Source: Nanogingivalis sp963527165 (GTDB lineage Bacteria > Patescibacteriota > Saccharimonadia > Saccharimonadales > Saccharimonadaceae). Taken from it: a DNA stretch of 9,488 nucleotides. The notes beneath the pieces were generated by a model. That model did no database searches and had not been told where the DNA came from. It worked only from the letters and a program-made list of their open reading frames with translations. Made by a program: the position numbers and the translations under genes. Positions 6,306-9,488 of the stretch are shown piece after piece. The stretch spans positions 1 through 9,488 of the forward strand of contig CAURQO010000025.1 of the NCBI GenBank assembly GCA_963527165.1, given 5' to 3'. Every line of letters starts with the position of its first letter. Positions within the stretch are counted from its first letter, which is position 1.

Positions 6306-6479
6306 ATGAAAAAATCATTAAAAATAGGACTTATAGCATTAATAGTACTCACAATTTTAAATACAATTGCAATTATTTTTATCTATTCACGAGCAAATGA
6401 TGCTTTTGACGACCTATATAAAAAGACAATGAATTCTCAGGTAGAAATAGAAAAAATCAAAAATCAACTCAAAAAATAA
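6306..6479 (+). CDS. 57-residue single-pass membrane protein of unknown function
   Basis: The ATG at 6306 follows GAGAGGA with a spacing of about 5 bases. The protein starts MKKSLK, has one strongly hydrophobic helix at about residues 7-27 (IGLIALIVLTILNTIAIIFI), then a short charged tail rich in Lys, Glu and Asn ending in a likely amphipathic helix (QVEIEKIKNQLKK). The basic N-terminus before the helix predicts N-in with the tail outside, or a signal anchor. No family is recognised. The size and layout resemble both small membrane regulators and hydrophobic type I toxins, but nothing here demonstrates toxicity or an antisense RNA. Its TAA lies inside the left arm of the terminator shared with uvrB. 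The start, SD, terminator and hydrophobic pattern together make it likely to be a real gene despite its size. Confidence 0.65.
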   Translation: MKKSLKIGLIALIVLTILNTIAIIFIYSRANDAFDDLYKKTMNSQVEIEKIKNQLKK

Positions 6480-6498
6480 CCCAAAAGGGTTATTTTTT
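6471..6498. terminator. Bidirectional intrinsic terminator between the 57-residue gene and uvrB
   Basis: AAAAAATAACCC (6471-6482) and GGGTTATTTTTT (6487-6498) form a perfect 12-bp stem with an AAAA loop (UUUU on the other strand). It serves both converging transcripts. The hairpin includes the stop codon of the plus-strand gene and touches the last base of the uvrB stop, so there is no spare sequence between the two genes. Confidence 0.9.
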
Positions 6499-8471
6499 TA
6501 CACCATCTTTTTTCGAATCTCTGCAATCTGATCTCGCAAATCTGCAGCTTCTTCGAAAAGCAAATTTGCGCTTGCAAGATTCATTTGATTCGTTAAATCT
6601 TTAATCAAGTTATTCCATTCTTCACGCGGAATTTTCCTTAAATCTAATTTTGGTTTTTTATCTTTTTGCGGAATAATCGCGCGCAAGCCTTCACCAATCT
6701 CACTCGCCACACTTTTTGGCGTAATATTGTTTTTTAAATTATATTCTTTTTGAATTTCTCGTCGTCGGTTCGTTTCATCAATTGCAAGTTTCATTGAACG
6801 AGTTATTTTATCAGCATACATAATAACTTTTCCCTCTTCGTGCCGAGCCGCTCGCCCAATCGTTTGAATTAATGCACTCTCTGAACGCAAAAAACCTTCT
6901 TTATCAGCATCCATAATTGCGACCAGTGAAACCTCTGGCAGATCCAATCCTTCACGCAAAAGATTAATTCCAACAAGAACATCATAAGTTCCTTCACGCA
7001 AATCACGCAAAATATCACCGCGCTCCAAAGTATCAATTTCACTGTGAATATATGCCGTCTTCACGCCGTTTTCCTCTAAAAATCCGCTAAGATCTTCCGC
7101 CATTCGCTTAGTTAAAGTCGTCACCAAAACACGCTGTTTTTTCAAAATTCGTTTTCGAATCTCTTCCATCAAATCATCAACTTGGCCGTCAATTTTTCGA
7201 ACTTCAATTTCAGGATCCAATAGTCCTGTTGGGCGAATAACCTGCTGAGCTGGCTTTGGTGAATGTTCAAGCTCAAATTCACCTGGAGTCGCCGAAACAT
7301 AAATCGCCTGATTAATATGTTTATAAAATTCTTCGAAAGTTAGTGGGCGATTATCAAGAGCAGATGGAAGTCGAAAACCATTATCAACCAGCACCGTTTT
7401 TCGTGCACGATCACCATTAAACATTCCACGAACTTGCGGTAAAGTCATATGCGATTCATCAACTAAAAGCAAAAAATCATCCGGAAAATAATCCAGCAAA
7501 GTTGCAGGTTGCTCGCCAGCCGAACGCTCAGTCAGATAGCGTGTGTAGTTTTCAATCCCTTTCACAAATCCAGTTTCTCGAAGCATTTCAAGATCATATT
7601 TTGTGCGCTGAGCTAATCGTTGTGCTTCCAAAAACTTCTGATTTTTTTCAAAATATTCGTGTCGTGTATAAAATTCTTTTTCAATCTGTGGAATTGCACG
7701 CTCAATAATTTCTTTCGGTGTTGCATAATGCGAATTTGGGAAAATATCAAAAAACTGTGGTTTTTCAAGAATCTCACCCGTGAGCGGATTCATTAATATC
7801 AACCTATCAATTTCATCACCAAAAAATTCTACTCGCACCGCCAAGTCTGAACCAGCAGTAAAAATATCAACCGTATCACCACGAACTCGAAAAGTTCCAC
7901 GAGAAAAATCAACATCGTTTCGTTCATACTGAATATCTTTCAAATGCCGCAAAAACTTATCTCGGTTATATCGCATTCCGGGTTTGATATGTAGCGCCAT
8001 TTGCATATAGCTCGCCGGTGAGCCAATACCATAAATACAACTCACGCTCGAAACAATAATCGTATCACTTCGAGTTAAAAGCGCCTCGGTTGCAGCGTGG
8101 CGAAGTTTTTCGATTTCTTCATTAATTCGCGAATCTTTCTCGATATATGTGTCTGTGCTTGCAATATAAGCTTCTGGCTGATAATAATCAAAATAGCTCA
8201 CAAAATAATGAACTTCGTTTTCAGGGAAAAACTTTTTAAATTCGCTATAAAGTTGTGCTGCAAGAGTTTTATTGTGTGCCAAAATTAAAGTTGGTTTTTG
8301 AGTGGCTTGAATGATATTCGCCATCGTGAAAGTTTTTCCGCTACCAGTCACGCCCAGCAAAGTTTGTTCATGCTCGCCTTTTTTAAGCCCATCAACAAGC
8401 TGAGCAATCGCAGTCGGTTGATCACCAGTTGGTTGATATTTTGAATGAAGCTTAAATTCGCGCGATTTCAT
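6498..8471 (-). CDS. uvrB: UvrABC excinuclease subunit B (nucleotide excision repair)
   Basis: UvrB is loaded by UvrA at damaged DNA, verifies the lesion with its ATPase/helicase core and recruits UvrC for incision. The 657 residues match the family length. In order the sequence shows Walker A GVTGSGKT (40-47, K46), the damage-probing beta-hairpin rich in Tyr (YFDYYQPEAYI, about 93-103), and helicase motif II DESH (338-341). Motif III-like YVSATPGEFE (391-400) and motif VI QTIGRAAR (536-543) follow, with a C-terminal UVR domain (about 618-653, LLFEEAADLRDQIAEIRKKM) that contacts UvrC. No uvrA or uvrC is adjacent. The ATG has no Shine-Dalgarno, while a promoter -10 lies 6 bases upstream, suggesting a leaderless mRNA. 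Arg codons in the segments I read are CGN. All motifs appear intact. Confidence 0.98.
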   Translation of the reverse strand: MKSREFKLHSKYQPTGDQPTAIAQLVDGLKKGEHEQTLLGVTGSGKTFTMANIIQATQKPTLILAHNKTLAAQLYSEFKKFFPENEVHYFVSYFDYYQPEAYIASTDTYIEKDSRINEEIEKLRHAATEALLTRSDTIIVSSVSCIYGIGSPASYMQMALHIKPGMRYNRDKFLRHLKDIQYERNDVDFSRGTFRVRGDTVDIFTAGSDLAVRVEFFGDEIDRLILMNPLTGEILEKPQFFDIFPNSHYATPKEIIERAIPQIEKEFYTRHEYFEKNQKFLEAQRLAQRTKYDLEMLRETGFVKGIENYTRYLTERSAGEQPATLLDYFPDDFLLLVDESHMTLPQVRGMFNGDRARKTVLVDNGFRLPSALDNRPLTFEEFYKHINQAIYVSATPGEFELEHSPKPAQQVIRPTGLLDPEIEVRKIDGQVDDLMEEIRKRILKKQRVLVTTLTKRMAEDLSGFLEENGVKTAYIHSEIDTLERGDILRDLREGTYDVLVGINLLREGLDLPEVSLVAIMDADKEGFLRSESALIQTIGRAARHEEGKVIMYADKITRSMKLAIDETNRRREIQKEYNLKNNITPKSVASEIGEGLRAIIPQKDKKPKLDLRKIPREEWNNLIKDLTNQMNLASANLLFEEAADLRDQIAEIRKKMV

Positions 8472-8477
8472 TCTTAT

Positions 8478-8506
8478 ATTTTATAATATTTTTGAAGAAA
8501 ATACAA
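8478..8506 (-). promoter_or_regulatory. uvrB promoter, predicting a leaderless mRNA
   Basis: On the minus strand TTGTAT (8506-8501) is followed by a 17-base spacer and TAAAAT (8483-8478), then ATAAGA and the uvrB ATG. Only 6 bases separate the -10 from the start codon. An overlapping TATAAA two bases upstream is an alternative -10. The promoter fills most of the 39-base gap after the pilin gene. No LexA-type palindrome is visible, so SOS control of uvrB is not supported here. Confidence 0.62.
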
Positions 8507-8510
8507 AAAG

Positions 8511-9029
8511 TTAAATATCCAGACAATAATAATGACCACCGGTTGTAGTGCTTCCATCTCCAGATTCTAATCTAAAAGTAACAGCTGCGTGACCTTCTTT
8601 TGTATCCTGATAAATATAGCCTTCCTCTTCAGCACATCTCGATTCCCTATGTATGCGAACTTGAGTTTTACCTTCCCAAGTTTTAATGTAGTAAGCAAAC
8701 TTAGCTTTTCTAGTTTTTCTATCCATATCAGCATAATATGAAGTATCAAGGGATATATCATACTCATCACCATCAGGATCTCGCATATCATGTCTGATAT
8801 ATGGTTTGATATTTTCAAAAGATTCTGGCATCTTTCCTTTATTGGCTGAGCGATAATTTTGTATAGCTCCAGCAATCTCGCCCATATCTCTTTTTCTTTG
8901 CTCATTTCTCCGCGAGCGTTGCAAAGCCGGCAACGCAAGAAATACCATTAAAAATATCAATCCAGCAATTGCGAGCACTAAAACAACTTCAATAATTGTA
9001 AATCCTTCATAAAGTTTATGCTTTTTCAT
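8511..9029 (-). CDS. Type IV prepilin-like protein with N-methylation/cleavage signal
   Basis: This 172-residue protein begins with a short basic leader and the prepilin peptidase site EG^FTIIEVV. Cleavage would follow G9, with F10 as mature residue 1 and E14 as the conserved Glu5. A hydrophobic helix (about 11-33) forms the pilin spine. The soluble C-terminal domain is polar and Tyr-rich with two cysteines, C132 and C169, which could form a C-terminal disulfide loop. It is probably exported, processed and built into a type IV pilus or pseudopilus; no other pilus genes are in view. The ATG lacks a good Shine-Dalgarno (GGGG lies too close) and follows a TATAAT by 6 bases. Nine of its 14 Arg codons are AGA/AGG, unlike the CGN of its neighbours. 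Family call is firm; whether it is major, minor or competence-related is unknown. Confidence 0.88.
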   Translation of the reverse strand: MKKHKLYEGFTIIEVVLVLAIAGLIFLMVFLALPALQRSRRNEQRKRDMGEIAGAIQNYRSANKGKMPESFENIKPYIRHDMRDPDGDEYDISLDTSYYADMDRKTRKAKFAYYIKTWEGKTQVRIHRESRCAEEEGYIYQDTKEGHAAVTFRLESGDGSTTTGGHYYCLDI

Positions 9030-9035
9030 ACCCCA

Positions 9036-9068
9036 ATTATATCACCCCCCCCCCCCCACAAAAGTCAA
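9036..9068 (-). promoter_or_regulatory. Pilin promoter with a homopolymer tract in its spacer
   Basis: On the minus strand TTGACT (9068-9063, 5/6 match) and TATAAT (9041-9036, perfect, preceded by TGA as an extended -10) are 21 bases apart. Thirteen of those spacer bases are G. The -10 ends 6 bases before the pilin ATG at 9029. At the present tract length the spacing is 4 bases over the 17-base optimum. Losing about 3-4 G would restore good spacing, so tract length could set expression. The extended -10 may allow some activity without the -35. Confidence 0.7.
9045..9057. repeat. Homopolymeric C13 tract (G13 on the minus strand)
   Basis: Thirteen consecutive C on the plus strand, in a region that is otherwise A/T-rich, lie within the pilin promoter spacer. 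It is the only long C/G homopolymer in the window. Runs of this length are prone to slipped-strand change during replication. They are also prone to miscounting by some sequencing platforms, so the exact count should be treated with care. Confidence 0.95.
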
Positions 9069-9073
9069 GCTTT

Positions 9074-9098
9074 AAAAAACCGCCCAACTTGAGCGGTT
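9074..9098 (-). terminator. Intrinsic terminator of the LOG-family gene
   Basis: On the minus strand AACCGCTC (9098-9091) pairs with GGGCGGTT (9085-9078) around a 5-base loop, with one U-G pair, and runs into a T-tract (9079-9074). It starts 5 bases after the LOG gene stop. The pilin -35 box begins only 6 bases beyond it, so the pilin gene is insulated and relies on its own promoter. Confidence 0.88.
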
Positions 9099-9102
9099 AG
9101 TT

Positions 9103-9488
9103 TTATCCGTTTCCGGCACGCTTTTCCGAAAGGTGTTTATCATCTCGTGGTGCAATAAAATCTGCATTTTTCTCATCAAGTCTTGCAATCACTTTTCGAA
9201 CGAGCCGTTCTGGGTTATTGTCGTAGATTATATCTTTCGTTCCCGGCGCTTCAACATTTTGAAGAAGTGTCGGAACATAATCAGCAAGTGCCGTACTTCC
9301 AAGTAAAATACCACAAACTTTGCGAGATTCCAAAGCTGTTGCGAGTTCATGGAGAGAACCCATTCGACCACCAACTGTAATCACTGCATCGCTCGAAAGC
9401 ACTAAGTGTGTATCGCGCCCAACATAGCTCATCCCCGTAAAATTAATATAATCAAAAGGCTTAAACGGTAATTTATAAGTATTTACAT
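9103..9488 (-). CDS. LOG/SLOG-family nucleotide-binding protein, 5' part beyond the window
   Basis: The frame is open to the window edge; the ATG at 9432 is internal because in-frame codons upstream continue without a stop (reading NTYKLPFKPFDYINFTGMSY). The visible 128 codons carry a Rossmann-like core: SSDAVITVGGRMGSLHELAT matches the GG-x-G-[TS]-x-x-E phosphate-binding signature of the LOG/SLOG superfamily (lysine decarboxylase-like or cytokinin-activating proteins). A strand KVCGILLGS follows, and the C-terminus is hydrophilic. Members bind or hydrolyse nucleotides or nucleotide-derived ligands. The variant GGRMGS, rather than the PGGxGT of true LOG phosphoribohydrolases, suggests one of the poorly characterised branches, so I do not assign an enzymatic activity. 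It ends at its own terminator upstream of the pilin gene. Confidence 0.8.
   Translation of the reverse strand, partial: VNTYKLPFKPFDYINFTGMSYVGRDTHLVLSSDAVITVGGRMGSLHELATALESRKVCGILLGSTALADYVPTLLQNVEAPGTKDIIYDNNPERLVRKVIARLDEKNADFIAPRDDKHLSEKRAGNG

Noticed and set aside
8472..8510. SOS (LexA) control of uvrB
   Set aside because: Neither the CTG-N10-CAG type nor the Gram-positive GAAC-N4-GTTC type box is present in the short intergenic region.
8567..8938. 123-codon open frame on the minus strand
   Set aside because: It lies entirely inside the pilin gene in another frame. The pilin frame carries the prepilin signal, a promoter and proper ends, so this is a shadow.
1..9488. CRISPR arrays, tRNA or rRNA genes, insertion sequences
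   Set aside because: No spaced direct repeats, no cloverleaf with a T-loop consensus, no transposase frame and no terminal inverted repeats were seen.

Overview
The window is a compact, AT-rich bacterial chromosome segment with short intergenic gaps. It carries housekeeping genes: tyrosyl-tRNA synthetase, the GatCAB tRNA amidotransferase and the repair protein UvrB. Around them sit small unknown genes, a YtxG/YtxH-like pair, a prepilin-like protein and a LOG-family protein. UGA acts as a normal stop (gatA ends in TGA, overlapping the next ATG), which argues against the UGA=Gly code of Gracilibacteria and Absconditabacteria. The set fits a small-genome Patescibacteria/CPR lineage such as Saccharibacteria. 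That assignment is an inference from gene content and style, not proven here.

Layout. Bases 2-1186 (+) hold tyrS, cut at its 5' end by the window edge. It ends at a terminator shared with the convergent ytxH-like gene. Bases 1233-1829 (-) hold a ytxG/ytxH-like pair with its own near-consensus promoter. Bases 1927-5937 (-) form a tightly packed operon read as gatC, gatA, a membrane-anchored HEPN-like gene, gatB and a small unknown gene, with junctions between a 1-base overlap and a 7-base gap. Bases 5938-6497 hold back-to-back divergent promoters, a structured leader or gene remnant, and a 57-residue single-pass membrane protein on the + strand. Bases 6498-8471 (-) are uvrB. Bases 8511-9029 (-) are a type IV prepilin-like gene. 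Bases 9103-9488 (-) are a LOG-family gene cut by the window end.

How the genes fit together. TyrRS and GatCAB both supply charged tRNAs; GatCAB implies that Gln-tRNA and/or Asn-tRNA are made by transamidation. The HEPN-like protein is translationally coupled on both sides inside the gat operon, so it is made together with the amidotransferase. UvrB stands alone with its own promoter.

Most notable signals. (1) The pilin gene has a G13 tract (C13 on the + strand) inside its promoter, between TTGACT and an extended TATAAT box. This is the layout of a slipped-strand phase-variable promoter. (2) gatC, uvrB and the pilin gene all lack a usable Shine-Dalgarno and have a -10 box ending 6-7 bases before the ATG, which predicts leaderless mRNAs. 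(3) The HEPN-like gene lies between gatA and gatB. (4) The 6.0-6.5 kb locus has its own promoter, several hairpins, a protein-like frame with no start codon, and a small membrane protein.
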